DNA from: Shinisaurus crocodilurus
Taxonomy: Eukaryota; Chordata; Lepidosauria; Squamata; Shinisauridae
Assembly (NCBI GenBank): GCA_021292165.1
Contig: CM037880.1
Coordinates: forward strand, 181,061,085 to 181,125,084
Length of the DNA stretch: 64,000 nt
Direction of reading: 5' to 3'
Below the pieces are notes generated by a model that saw only the letters and a program-made list of their open reading frames with translations, did not search any database and had not been told where the DNA came from. Positions 22,555-33,797 of the stretch are shown in pieces (position 1 is the first letter of the stretch; each line of letters opens with the position of its first letter). The translations under genes were made by a program, and so were the position numbers.

Positions 22555-22680
22555 ATTTGGTGCTGTTTTTATTTTTGTTTTAATGTTCGTATTTTATGTT
22601 CTTAATGTATTGTACAGCACCTAGAGAAGTTTGGTTATTGGGTGGTTTAAAAGTACAGAAATTAAATAATTTTTTTTTAA
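22555..22680 (+). mobile_element. L2-like LINE 3' tail fragment
   Basis: T-rich text is followed by 'gtacagcacctagagaagtt' and 'ggttattgggtggtttaaaa' with an aaat run. This is the terminal block of the L2-like family seen at 4700-4745. Confidence 0.6.
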
Positions 22681-22830
22681 AAAAATCCAGTTTTAAGTTT
22701 GTTTTGTCTGGAACATTGAGATTTTTTTTTTAAAGTTTGCATGAAAATTCACACATATCCATTTCTCCTAATACATTCATTTTTGGCCCAAAATACACAT
22801 TTTTGCAAGCAATTTTCATAATATAACAAA

Positions 22831-23650
22831 CAAAAATCAACGTGGCTATTTCCATTGCCAGTTACACAAATAAGTCATCAAGATATTTATGCATTTTTTA
22901 AAAATCTATATTGTATGTGCTTCTATTATCACAAAAAAATAGATGCATTTTATCATAAGTTATTAGCATGAGGTTGATACAGAGCTTCCTTCTGAACCTT
23001 TATACAATATCCTCTTCATAACAAAATGTCTCTTCATTAAGTGATTCCCAGAAGTACCCAAGCTGTGTGTAATGATCTGAAAAGCCTGCATTATACATTG
23101 ACTTGGAGCTTCCATTATTAATAGGCCCTTCTCATGCCCTCAGTAGCTGATTGACATCTATTTGAGACAATTAGATGCCTTTAAACTGCCTTAACTTGGC
23201 ATTGTTATCTGAAGGTCCATGAACATAATTCTGGCTGCTAGCAACAACCCAGGAGCATGGAACTGAAGCAAGGATAGTGAGTCCCATTAATGTAAATGGG
23301 ACTAAATCAATTTAAGTCCAAACACACTGGTTTAATGTGTGTTGATCCAGTTCTGTTGCTCTACATAGATGCATGTATGAATTATACCTCAATAAGTCAT
23401 TTATTTTTGTAGTACTTGAGGCAATACAACAAAAATAGAAACATGTAGGGGAAGTTATATTATTATAGCATTTGTCTAACTCAGTGTTTCTCCAATTGTC
23501 GGTCAGGACCCACCAGTGGGTCTGAGCCAACCTTTAGGTGGGTTTCAGTGCTGCAGACTGCCCAGTGCGTCTTTGTTTGACCACTCTGTGCCATGGTCGC
23601 ATCATGCACACTGCATAGGCAGGTGTGGCAGTGATAGTTGGTTAGAGAGC
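22831..23650. other. No feature recognised
   Basis: No gene or clear repeat was found. It borders an (ATT)n microsatellite. Confidence 0.4.
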
Positions 23651-23653
23651 AAA

Positions 23654-23703
23654 GTTGTTGTTGTTATTATTATTATTATTATTATTAGTAGTAGTAGTAG
23701 TAA
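23654..23703. repeat. (TTG)n(TTA)n(GTA)n microsatellite
   Basis: Successive trinucleotide runs of ttg, tta and gta cover about 50 bp. Confidence 0.95.
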
Positions 23704-23881
23704 TACTAGGAATAAAGAGGAAGGGGATAGGAGAGGAAGCTGTTATAGGAGGAAGTGAATGTAAAAGCAGCAAAAGGGAGGGATGAAAGAAACTGGCATT
23801 GCAATTGGGATTAGAGTAAAAGTTAAGTGTAAAAGAAGAAGGGGAGAAGAAATGGAAGATGTGTAAGAAGAATAGTGAGAT

Positions 23882-24046
23882 GTTGTGGCTTACGCTGGCT
23901 CAGCTTGTCTGAGTGTGGAAAGCTAAGCCGGGTCAGGCCTGGTTGTTACTTGGATGGGAGACCCCTCCTCTAGTTTCCTGCATTGAGCAGGGGGTTGGAC
24001 TCGATAGCCTTGTAGGCTCCTTCCAACTCTATCAGATCTATGATGA
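23882..24046 (+). mobile_element. 5S-rRNA-derived SINE with CR1-like tail
   Basis: This is the clearest plus-strand copy. It starts 'gttgtggcttacgctggc', then 'aagctaagccgggtcaggcc' and 'ttacttggatgggagacc' from the 5S rRNA, a linker 'ctagtttcctgcattgagca', and the tail 'ggttggactcgatagcc' to 'tccaactctatcagatctat'. The 5S internal promoter elements are largely legible. Confidence 0.9.
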
Positions 24047-24105
24047 TGTTTCTATGATGTGGGGGAGAAAACCACTATAAAATAAACATTTTTCTCTACT
24101 TAGAG

Positions 24106-24560
24106 CACAGGTCCCTATCTTTTTTGGGTCAGTGGGCACATTTTGAAAATTTGAGAGAGCATCATGGGCTCTCTCACAAAATGGCTGCCATGGAGGGGCT
24201 TGCTCATTTATAAAATGGGTGCCACGGTGGGCATGTCTGATCACAAAACACTCATTTCCCAGAAGGCAAACTGGTGAGACCAGAAGAAACATAACATCCT
24301 GAAGAACCTAAGTACAATGCAGAGGTGAGGTTCTGAGCTCCAAAATACAAAATCCCTCTTTTGAACCAAAATAGAAATTTTGATCCCAAAGAAAGGGCAG
24401 CACTTTGTTTTGCATCATGACAATCTCCCAGTTTAAAAAAAATTTTTTTAAATAATTTTAAGAAAGAAAATTAAATCAGGAGAGGCAGGGAGGTTGATGG
24501 ACACCCAGAGAGGTGCTAGTGGGTACATTGGTACCCATGGTCACCATGCTGGAAGCCCAA
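24106..24560 (-). mobile_element. hAT-like element, family C copy 2
   Basis: It is flanked by acttagag at 24098-24105 and 24561-24568, an exact 8-bp match. It is the reverse-oriented relative of 9706-10140, sharing reversed 'catttcccagaaggc' and 'ctgagctccaaaa'. The termini have decayed. Confidence 0.8.
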
Positions 24561-24896
24561 ACTTAGAGCCTCTGGATCAGCACATTCTTCCCAAAATGGG
24601 GAGGCTGAGTAATGATACCTCCAGGGCCAACATCTGTACTTAACTTGAGGAAATCTGAATTATGGACCTCTCTACTACAATGAAATAGCTGTAGCAAAGA
24701 ATTTAGCAACTTTCAAAGAGGGATCAGATATCAATATAAAGTGATATCTGCAGTTGCCAGCTGATTATGCCAAACTCCACCTCCATCTGTCACCATTTTG
24801 TGGCCTCAGTCCTTTTCAGCTCCCTTAAGCAGGCCCTGGAGGAAGAAAGTCTGAGAACCCCTGGCTCATATTTTCCAGAGTGATCTCCTTTTATAT

Positions 24897-25245
24897 CTAA
24901 AAGGTAAGGTAAGGTAACTTTATTACGGTCAATGACCAGCAAATAACATTATTTGTTTATAAATATAATACACATATACAAAAACCAGGTTGTAAAATAC
25001 AGATACATCAAATTTAAAACTGTCCCTTAGCCATTGGCACGGCTGAATCAGAAGAGATTAAAAAAACAGGATTGTTAGATTCAGCCAAAATCCTTAACAT
25101 CACAAGCATTTAATCCCTTATAACTAATTCGATACAAAAGTGTGTACAATCATCAGTAAACCACTGGAGAGAGGTTGCACCAGCCAGCCAGAAACAATTA
25201 CAAAGTCATGTGGCTGCGGCAAGCCATCGCTGCTGTACAATATCT
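24897..25245 (-). mobile_element. LINE 3' end with (TTACC)n tail
   Basis: On the minus strand it ends 'ggtcattgaccgtaataaag' followed by about three ttacc units, a microsatellite-type LINE tail next to an AATAAA-like signal. It joins directly, in opposite orientation, to the protein-like sequence at 25258-26675. A 13-bp inverted repeat (25203-25215 with 25246-25258) lies at this junction. Confidence 0.6.
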
Positions 25246-25257
25246 AGCCACATGACT

Positions 25258-26675
25258 TGTGATATGAGGATCCTCATCAGAGAGAAGTGGCTTAACATAG
25301 AATTCATCAGGTCTCCCAGGAAGTTTATGAATAATTGGAGACACGAGATCAGGGCACCTGAAGGAAGTTGTGCATCATACAGTGACGAACTTAGCGGGCT
25401 CCTTAAGGCAGAGAATGGCTGACAACCCTTCATATTTGTTGGAGAATATAGACTATTATAGCTTATCTCCCAAAACTATAAATAGAATTGCCAGTCTGTC
25501 CTTGGAAGAGCTACTTTTGTGTGTAGGCCTTCCAACAGATGCCCCCCCAAACCCTATTGCTGGCTGCTGTTTCAATTAATATCGACGATAATGCTTCCCG
25601 TCAGGACCCGTTAGCTGCTACTGATCCACCTCAAGTGGCAGAGGATGTTTGCTCAGCAAAGGGTGTTTGCATAGCAAAGGAATCCTCGAATGGTAGAAAG
25701 AAGAATATGGTCTTCTCCAAGGAGGCTTTAACTGCTGATAAAACGAAGAAGGGAAAGACCAAGCATAAGATTGTAAAGAAAAAGGAGACTGGCGAATCTA
25801 AGGTTAAGAAAGTAAGGGGTATGAATTTTAAACCCTTATTCAAACTGTTAGATCTCACCGATACCAGCTCAAGGGTAAAACGTGCCGATATCAATACCAA
25901 GCTGAATGACAGGCAAATAAATGACCAGCGGAGAGCCGAACCCACAGTACCTAAAGAGAATAACGTCAGGAAACATCTAGATAAAAACATCAAGCAGTCT
26001 ATTAATATTACATCTGAAGAGGTCATATGTTCTCCTATTTTGGAGACCCAGCCGCAGGTCTGGTGTTCTCAGAGCCCTCAGATTGAGAATTTTGAAGATC
26101 GATGCACCACCCAGATGCCGGTGAGCACTGGTTCTTTAGTGGGCATCCCTATTCCAGTCCTCATTAGAAACAGGAATACACATATAGGGAAGAAAAGGAG
26201 AAAGTTTAGGGGGCACAAAGAGTTGAATAGGAGACCTTTTACTAAACAGGTGCGGATGGATGGCTATAACCTTGAAAGTCACTCCAACAACTTTATCGAT
26301 GCTTGGGGGAAACAGCTTCTGGGTGGTCAATACAACATGGACTGATATGGGGACAATAGCCCACCACAGGCACTCTATGGAACTTCTATTTCTACATGTG
26401 TTGGAGATGGGGAGATATTACCCAAATCCGTGAATATGCAAACTACCAGGGTTAAAAAGGGGCGTCCCAGGGGACCGGCTTTTCAACCAACCCTTATATC
26501 TAAAAGAAACTTCATAAGATTCCTAGGGCAAAACGGATGGCTCCGTAATATTCTAGTCCCTGTCATAGAAAATACTTTTCTTTATTGGATTTCATCCAGT
26601 ACACAACTGTTTACACTTTTGTTGCTCTTGAAATTACCATACAGGATGTCAGTCAACACAGCTGAAATCTGAGCA
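25258..26675 (+). pseudogene. Broken basic-protein ORF, probably a LINE ORF1
   Basis: The longest protein-like frame of the window runs 25539-26345 (268 codons) and continues in the same frame past one TGA (26343-26345) to a stop near 26672, 378 codons in all. Upstream protein-like text continues to about 25258 in two other frames. One shift coincides with a C7 run at 25542-25548. The product is rich in Lys and Arg, with clusters near residues 50-95 ('KTKKGKTKHKIVKKKETG') and 215-225 ('GKKRRKFRGHKE'), which suggests nucleic-acid binding. I see no zinc knuckle, signal peptide or membrane segment. Its place beside a reversed LINE 3' end suggests the inverted 5' part of a LINE copy, but I do not recognise the family. 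A host-derived or other retroelement origin remains possible. Confidence 0.45.
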
Positions 26676-26689
26676 CCTAGGGGGAATTC

Positions 26690-26917
26690 ATCTCTCCCGT
26701 CCCAACAGCCGTGTGACAAAAGCTCTCTGTTGCAGCCTTCCTTGCATTTCACCATTATTCATTCAAAGCGCTGCCTTATTTTGCTTCTTGGCCTCCAGAT
26801 TAAACTGGAGACAAGTGGCTAGTCCAGAGACTTTTTTTTTTTTTTTTTTTTAAGGTAGTGGCACTTGCTGATCAACTCCCTCTCTCTTCCACCATTGCAG
26901 AGAAGATCAGCAAGAGG
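26690..26917. other. Unassigned, with a T homopolymer
   Basis: A T run of about 21 bases lies at 26831-26851. No gene or other feature is visible. Confidence 0.5.
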
Positions 26918-27020
26918 ATTTCATAGATCATAGAGTTGGAAGGAGCCTACAAGGCTATCGAGTCCAACCCCCTGATCAATGCAGAAAACTAGAGGAGGGG
27001 TCTCCCATCCAAGTAATAGG
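26918..27020 (-). mobile_element. 5S SINE fragment, head lost
   Basis: The CR1-like tail and linker ('tcatagagttggaaggagcc', 'gaggaggggtctcccatcca') are present, but the copy stops after 'agtaatag', so most of the 5S-derived head is missing. Confidence 0.85.
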
Positions 27021-27860
27021 GAAAGGGGAGCTTCCACCTCCCTCACCAACAGGAGGAAAGGTTTTTCCACAAGCACAACAGCTGGTCACTGTATGAACAG
27101 ACTGGTTTTTTGGGAGGAAATTGACCACAGTGAATGGGGTGAGCTGTGGTGCAGGATGGGAGAGGGGGATCCCCAAAAATCAGGCAGAAACACCTTCCAT
27201 GAGCAGAGCCCTTCTGTCAATAGAAGGCAGTTCATGAATCCAAGCCATTGGGTTTGGGTAACTCCCTCCTTTTAATGGGAAGAATTGCCCATGGAAGCCG
27301 GTTGCTGGGCATAACATTGGTGCTTTTATGCTCCCACTGTAGCAAAGCCGCCCAGAGATAACCGTTTCCAAACACAGAAATGTTGTTGCTGAATCAGGAT
27401 CTTTATGTAGAATTAAGCTCCATTGATACTGATGGGTCTCACTACCAAGTATTGCTGTTTGAATCAATGTCAATGAAATAAATGGTGCTTATGACTAGCT
27501 AATTTGTATTGAAAATGTTTTTGCTATTTTCCAAGAAAGGGCTTGCAGAAATAATTTCATGCTTTGACAAAACAGCATTGAACCATATATTTTAGCCATT
27601 CAAGCGAACAGAGTTTTCCATATGAGACACGGTGGTTTATGTCCTAGTTTGTATACAGACTATAGGGTTTTGCATAGGAAAATATATTGTGGCTATGAAA
27701 TGAAGGGAACATATTACTTACATTGGCTGGTTTGTATTTGTACCAAAACATGGGACACTTTTTCTGCCAGTTGATGATAAAAGGGTCAAAATGTACTTTT
27801 TAAATAAATCATGATTATTAGATTTAGATATGCATCGAACATAAATAATAAATGTTGGCG
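27021..27860. other. No feature recognised
   Basis: No gene or clear repeat was found. The open frames at 26979-27275 and 27180-27473 overlap on opposite strands and look like chance. Confidence 0.4.
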
Positions 27861-27865
27861 TTATT

Positions 27866-27960
27866 AGATTTATAGCACAATTCTGTGCTGGAGGTATGTC
27901 CCACTGGATTTAGTGGGGGGGGGGGGTTTCACAAGGAAGTATACATAGGATTGCAGCCTT
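27866..27960. mobile_element. Foldback repeat of the 'caatcctatgca' type
   Basis: The arms 'gcacaattctgtgctggagg' and 'agtatacataggattgcag' flank a G10 run. It is a relative of 9612-9682. Confidence 0.55.
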
Positions 27961-28604
27961 AGACATGCATTGATCATAAATAATACATATTTATGATAAT
28001 ATCTTTAATAGATATTATGAGTGTATATGCCTTTACCATCTTTACTGACATGAAAATGTTTATTGAGCAGTAAGTCTTTCAGGAGGGGCATCATCATCAT
28101 CATCATCTTACAAAGTGCCTACAATTTCTAACCTCTGTACAGATATTAAAAGATGCCAGTCCCTGCCTGCAGGCTCACAATCTAACAGACATGATACTAA
28201 AGGAAAATGGAATAGGGGGGGCAGTCAAAAGTAAGCTTGGATGGGGACACAGGGGTGGGGCCGTGTCTTTGGAGTCTGGCAAAGCAACATTTTCTTCCAG
28301 TCTGAAAGGTCAAAGAGTGGGGGGCCAATGGCTCCCCAAAAGGTACCTCCTCCTTGCCTGTGTCTTCCTCTGAGCTTGAGGTGGGGGGTGGGGGCCAGAG
28401 AGCATGGCACGGGGCTTCTGGGAATCTTAAAAAGGGCCTGTCCCACAAGGCTCTGGATGTGTGTTTACAACCATAATTGCACCGCATGGGGGGTGGGGGA
28501 AGCTTAAAAGCAGGGAAACTATTGAGCGCAAAAGCAACCCGCAGGGAGGAAACAGGTTAAGCATCCCCTGCCCCACCCCTGCTTTAATCAATATAAACTA
28601 GTGA
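27961..28604. other. No gene; weak repeat text
   Basis: A short (atc)n run lies at 28089-28107. The text 'gccagtccctgcctgcaggc' with 'cacaatctaacagacatg' at about 28155-28190 looks like a fragment of an old LINE or SINE. From 28240 to 28500 the sequence is G-rich on the plus strand with no gene signal. Confidence 0.35.
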
Positions 28605-28790
28605 CCGGGTTCGCACAACACGCTAAGCCATGGTGGCTGCAGTAAACCCTAGAACAAGCCATGGCTTCGAAGGGTGGCTTCGAAGCCATGGCTAAGAAAC
28701 ACTGGCTGGGTTCACACAACACACTAAGCCATGGTGGCTTGTTCTAGGGTTTACTGTAGCCACATGTCTTAACGTGTTATGCGACCCCAG
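28605..28790. mobile_element. Foldback element with repeated internal arms
   Basis: The termini CCGGGTTCGCACAACACG and its partner CGTGTTATGCGACCCCAG pair. Inside, 'ctaagccatggtggct' recurs in direct and inverted copies, so the element can fold in more than one way. The target duplication is not clear. Confidence 0.7.
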
Positions 28791-28815
28791 CCAATGTCAG
28801 TGGAATCTTTTAAAC

Positions 28816-28929
28816 CAGTGTTCTCCAACCTTGGGTCCCCAGATGTTTTTGGCCTACAACTCCCAGCATGCCCCAGCCAGCTGCGCTGTAGGCCAAAAAC
28901 ATATGGGGACCCAAGGTTGGAGAACACTG
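28816..28929. mobile_element. Palindromic MITE, family A copy 3
   Basis: It has the same ends as 1836-1970. It is flanked by ttttaaac (28808-28815) and gtttaaac (28930-28937), a 7/8 match. It is 114 bp, with the inner arm shortened. Confidence 0.9.
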
Positions 28930-28937
28930 GTTTAAAC

Positions 28938-29483
28938 ATACCAGAAAGGGGAGGGGGAAGTCTTGCAGAAGAGAAGGGAGGACAGAAAACTGTACTCCTG
29001 TTTGCCACTTGAAAATAAATAAATCAGGGGGGATATTGCACTGCCAGAAAAGAAAAGAAACAGGTCCAGAAAAGCATGAGCCACTGCTTCTCGAGGCGGA
29101 GGTAGCTTTGCTGGTGTTCACTGCTTTTTTCGGTTCAGTGACTAACTATAGTGTACTATACTGGAGTGGAGTGGAAGAGCTGGCATGCACTCGGTCCCGA
29201 AAGGCCTGTTTTAAAGCCTCAAAAGATTAAAAACTCACAAAATGGTCTGTTGATGGGGGGAGTTTGGCCACTCCTTGGTAATGATCGTGCACAGGGATTT
29301 CCCCAAAGGGGATGCTGACGTTTGTTCAGGCTCATTCCGTACAGCACTCACAATCTCGGTGCATGCGCTTCCCCGAAGAGGAGGCAGGGCTGGCATTTGT
29401 GGGCAATAGGGGAAATGTACTGGGGAAATGTGACCAAAGTGCTACTCTGATTTCTGCCCATCATGCAGCTATTCTGCCCATCA
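28938..29483. other. No feature recognised
   Basis: No gene or clear repeat is visible in this stretch. Confidence 0.4.
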
Positions 29484-29747
29484 TGCAGTGCGGCGCAGTG
29501 GTGAAAGTGTTGGACTGGGACTCGGGAGTCGGGAGATCCGGGTTCTAGTCCCCGCTCGGCCATGAAACTCACTGGGTGAATTTGTGCCAGTCACTGACTC
29601 TCAGCCTAACCTCCCTCACAGGGTTGTTGTGAGGATAAAATGGAGAGGAGGAGGAGGAGGAGGAGGAGGAGGAGGATTATGTAAGCGCCTTGGGTTCCTT
29701 GCAGGAAAAAAGGCGGGCTATAAATATAATAAATAAATAAATAAAAA
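29484..29747 (+). mobile_element. tRNA-headed SINE with internal (GGA)n
   Basis: Plus-strand copy: box-A-like 'gcggcgcagtggtgaaagtg', box B 'gggttctagtccccg', central 'gggttgttgtgaggataaaa', then a (gga)n run of about ten units at 29647-29676, and the tail 'caggaaaaaaggcgggctat' with aaat repeats. The GGA expansion lies where other copies have only two or three units. Confidence 0.9.
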
Positions 29748-31102
29748 TATTCAGAGCCCAGAACTCCCATTTCTTTTTCTTTTTTAAAGTAGCAATCCTT
29801 TTAGAAGCTAAAAAGAAATATACAGGAAAATGAATGAACTAAAATAGGTGTGAGGTCAAACGTTTGGCTCCCCTGCACACCCTTGTAATGTAGGCTTTGT
29901 GCCAGAGATTGCTCGAGGGACTGGGGGATGGAAATGAATCTGCCCTTTCGTTCTCAGCTATTTTGCAGCTGCTGCTGCTTCCTCAGAGCTGTCACAGCCC
30001 TGCTGCTCCTGCATATGTGCTCTGCAAGCCAGAATGACAGGTGAAACCACATAGCTGAAGGGCTGTCAGTCCTGCTGCATGCCACTGACAAAATTGGCCG
30101 TGCTCCGGGCTGCCTCTCCAGACTTACAGGCCCTTCTTGCATAGCGTACTACAGAAGGGCTAACACCAGGTTTGTGCAAACAGCCTTTGCCAAAGCTGCG
30201 GTAGCCCCTTCCTCAAGTCCAGTAGGCAAGGAATGGGTTCATTATCCTAAAATCCCCTGCATCCCAATAGCCCCTACATGGCCCTAATAGCCCTGCAAGC
30301 TTTGGTAGATTGAATTGAGCAGTGGTGCAGCTGGGGCCAAAGCCCAGGCCCCACAGCCTGGGCCCCGCTAGAGAGCCCCAGGTGATGGGGCAGCACCAGG
30401 GCTAGCATGCGCATGCTGGGGCCACTGGTCACCACAGCATTCTTTTGTTACTCTTTAAAATATACAGGTAGGCAGCTGGGCATGTCCAAGGTTACAGATG
30501 CACAATTGATTATTTTTACTTTAAATACATATTATCCCTTTCTACAAAAACACAACACGTATTCCCAGGTAAATGCTGTTTCGCATCAGGGCAGCAGAAG
30601 CAAACTCCATGTTATTCTTGTAATCATGATGTAAATTGCCTGGGTTGACTGGAATCAGGTCCCCAGTCAATCTTGAGCTTCTTCTTCATATAACCAACTA
30701 GTTCAAGAAAGTAGTACCGTATTTAATTTAAGCAGCTTCGTTATATTCTGACTGGTGTTGAACAACTCATAGTTTTCTGAAAGTGTTCATGGAACCTCCA
30801 TCCCAATGGTCTTGCGCTTTCCTTTTTTGTCCTCTGGGCTCATTTTTGAAATGTCTTCCTGCACTCCAGATCTTCCCACCTGCACTGACCTCAGCTGTTC
30901 AGACGTCACTGTGGCCTGTTTTTACGCTTTCCCCTGAGCCAGCTGCCTGGCCCTAGGCTTGCATGCTCATCTGTGACTTTAAAAGGGCCAGTTCCAGGCC
31001 TCTGGCTGCTAATGGCTCAGCAGCCTTGATGATGTGTCCAGTCAACTACTCTGATGTTGCAAAGGGTCTCTCAAGCTTAGGGCCTGTGTGGACTACTCAA
31101 AG
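29748..31102. other. No feature recognised
   Basis: No gene or clear repeat was found. A G/C-richer patch at 30315-30425 repeats 'gggccccacagcctgggccc'-like text but has no gene signal. Confidence 0.4.
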
Positions 31103-31480
31103 CAGGCGTGGGGAGCCTCTTTCAGTCAGCCCCAGGGCTGAATTTAATTTTGGAGAAGCTGGGGGGGGCACATTCCAGTGGTGGGTGGGGTGAAGGCAAA
31201 AGGGGAAAGACCACAGGCAAAAGAGGTGCAGCCAAAAATACAAAAAATATCAGCGTATTGTAGCTTAAAGCTCTTACAGCCAGTAATGAAGCCTTCGGAG
31301 AAGCATTTCAATCTTTTAGAATGCAGAAAAACCTGCAGAGAAACCACCAAATGATTGGTGGCTGGGAAAGGCGGTGGGGCCAGGGGAAGGAGGCATGACC
31401 ATCTGGGGAACCTCAGAGGATTGTGGATTGGAACCCCAGGTTGCTGGATTTGACCCCTGGACCTGAGATTCCCCACCCAG
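31103..31480 (+). mobile_element. hAT-like element, family G copy 3
   Basis: The start CAGGCGTGGGGAGCC and end 'gattccccacccag' are the family G termini. The flanks actcaaag and acttaagg match at 6 of 8. The interior contains 'accaccaaatgattggtgg', the uninterrupted form of the site that carries the insertion at 53657-53769. Confidence 0.75.
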
Positions 31481-32865
31481 ACTTAAGGGCTAGTTCAAAC
31501 AACCAGGGACAGAATATACCTGTCTTTGGATAATATGACTTCATATTGCTGGTGGGGGATCACATGGTTGTGACACCCTAGTCCCAGACACCCACCCACC
31601 CACAGTCAACCGGGAAGGTTAGGCTAGACTGTTTCTCCTTGCAATCCTGATTTCCACATGTAGGGAATTTTTGTATGGCCAAGTATTTACCCTGATTTCT
31701 TCCTCCTGATGGCGGAGCGCAAAAGCAGCAGCAGCCTTCTTTCAGACAAACACATGCACACACAGGACTTGTTTGTAAGTAGATGCTTTAAAAAGATAAA
31801 TAACTGTAACATAAGATAACTCAGGTACTAAAACTTGATGGTTACAGAAGTGCAGTTTCTTAATCATTACTCATCCAATTCTTTGAGGAAAGGAAAAAAC
31901 ACAGGTCAGTCCTCCTTCCTTGTGAAAACCCTAGCAAGCCTCAGTTAAGACAGTTAACACTAGACTAGTCTAACTGTCAAAGGAATGTTAAAATGGAATT
32001 CAAACCTGTTGCTAGGCAACATCCAGTATTCCCTCCCCTGATTCAATCAAGTGATTCAGTCTACTGAACCCTGCCCCCTGACTAGTCACAGAAACTTGGT
32101 TCCACCCTTTGCCCTTCAGCCAGACTATACAGAGTCTGCCTTTACCCCTTAAGGGGCAATTGACTTAAAACACTCCCTGCAGAGTTTACATCTTCTCGTA
32201 GCATATTCCAACACCACCCACATTCTGAAGTGATATAGTCCAGGAACAGGTTTAGCATTTTATTCAGTGTTGTGTGAACTAGGCCTAAGAGAAACAGAAA
32301 ATTCCAAGGCCCATGAGTATCCTCTCTGAAATTAAAATTCTCTGATCAGTCTTGTACTTATGCACCTTGACTCAGGGAAGTACATTTGCTGTTCTGCCTC
32401 AGGCAGCCAAATGGCAACACAGCACAAGCTTTCAAGTGACATCTTGAGGGTCCAGATTGGCTGAGTGGCCTTGGGGAATTTTGCTGGAAAGGGACAGGTG
32501 ATATTAGAAGCTAGGGTAGGATATCTATTATAAACGAATAATGTGAGGAAAATGGAAATTTAGAATTGGGCCAGTTTCCTAAACCTAGGATTTGGAGAAA
32601 CACTTGTGCTTGAAAACAAAAGCAAACAAAAACATTCATAAAATGGTTTAAAGTTATGATCATTCTTTTTGTTCTTGGTACATCAATATGTATCTTGTTT
32701 TGCTCTTTTGTAAAGGCAACTCATGTTTACAGGAACAAACCAACCATAACTTCTAGCTGAAGGGAGAGAGTGATTTATTTTTCTGTATAGAACAACATTC
32801 ATCTTCTGAAAGGACTGTAAGAGGTCTAGAGTAGCACAAATGCATATGAAATAATGATTCACACA
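31481..32865. other. No gene; one member of a 70-bp duplicate
   Basis: The block at about 32342-32411, 'gatcagtcttgtacttatgc' onward, is repeated without visible change at about 33024-33093. Otherwise there is no gene or clear repeat. Confidence 0.45.
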
Positions 32866-33110
32866 GGGCTGGCCCTGCCGTTAGGTAGAGCGAGGCAGCC
32901 GCCTCAGACACCTGATTTTGGGTATCATGAAAAGTCAGCACATTTTTTCTTTTTAATTTGTTGTATTTTTTACTCCTAAGAAGTCACTTGTGGGAATTTC
33001 TGATTCAGGTGCGAACATAACTTGATCAGTCTTGTACTTATGCACCTTGACTCAGGGAAGTACATTTGCTGTTCTGCCTCAGGCAGCCAAATGTCTTGGG
33101 CCAGCCTGCT
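32866..33110. repeat. Repeat-like block ending in the 70-bp duplicate
   Basis: It begins 'cagggctggccctgccgtta' and ends 'cttgggccagcctg', which are rough inverted ends. It holds the second copy of the 70-bp block. No convincing target duplication is visible. Confidence 0.4.
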
Positions 33111-33303
33111 TCAGAGAACTATGCAACAAGCTCTCTACTAAGCAGGCACATGGTTTGTTTGTTTTTAAATCAAAAATCCCACTGGGCATATGGTGCTAGT
33201 TGCACAGTTTTCTAGACTAGGTAGAGCCAGTGGATAGAGTGCTGGATTAGGACTGGGGAAGCTTTCTGGATGTCTTTGGACCAGTCACAATGACCCAGTT
33301 TGT

Positions 33304-33692
33304 ATGTAATGGCAAATCATGGGTTAATTTATTAACCCACGATTTGCTGGAAATGAGTGAGCGCTGCCTCTGGTGCACTGCTCACTTCCACTTTCTGTAA
33401 ACAACCTACGACTGGCCCATTTGTAGGTTGTGAACACGACGAATGAACCCAGAGTGTTGTGTTGTTTATGGGCTAAACTACCCAGCAGTGAACCCAGGGT
33501 TTGTTGTAAGGTTAACCCCTAACCAGCACTCTGGATTCGCATGTCACGTTCACAACCTACCAGTGGGCCAGTAGTAGGTTGTTTACAGAAAGTGGAAGTG
33601 AGGAGCGCACCGGAGGTGGCGCACTTGCTCACTCCCACTCGCACATGGCAAATTGTGGGTTAATCCACAATTTGCCATTGCAGACGAACTGG
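33304..33692. mobile_element. Long palindromic element
   Basis: Arms of about 150 bp pair: 'aatggcaaatcatgggttaa', 'tgtaaacaacctacgactgg' and 'aggttgtgaacacgac' on the left recur as complements on the right. Ends CCCAGTTTG and CGAACTGG are flanked by cacaatga (33296-33303) and cacaatct (33693-33700), a 6/8 match. It probably belongs to the hAT group. Confidence 0.75.
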
Positions 33693-33797
33693 CACAATCT
33701 CTCAGCAAACTTATCTTTCAGAGATGTTGTGCGGATAAAATGGGCTGGGGAGAGAAGCAACGTGTATGCTGTCTTGAACTCCTTGGAAGAACGATGC

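Noticed and set aside
23890..23970. Possible 5S rRNA gene
   Set aside because: Only the 3' half of 5S rRNA is well matched, and a CR1-like tail follows; five similar copies show it is a SINE.
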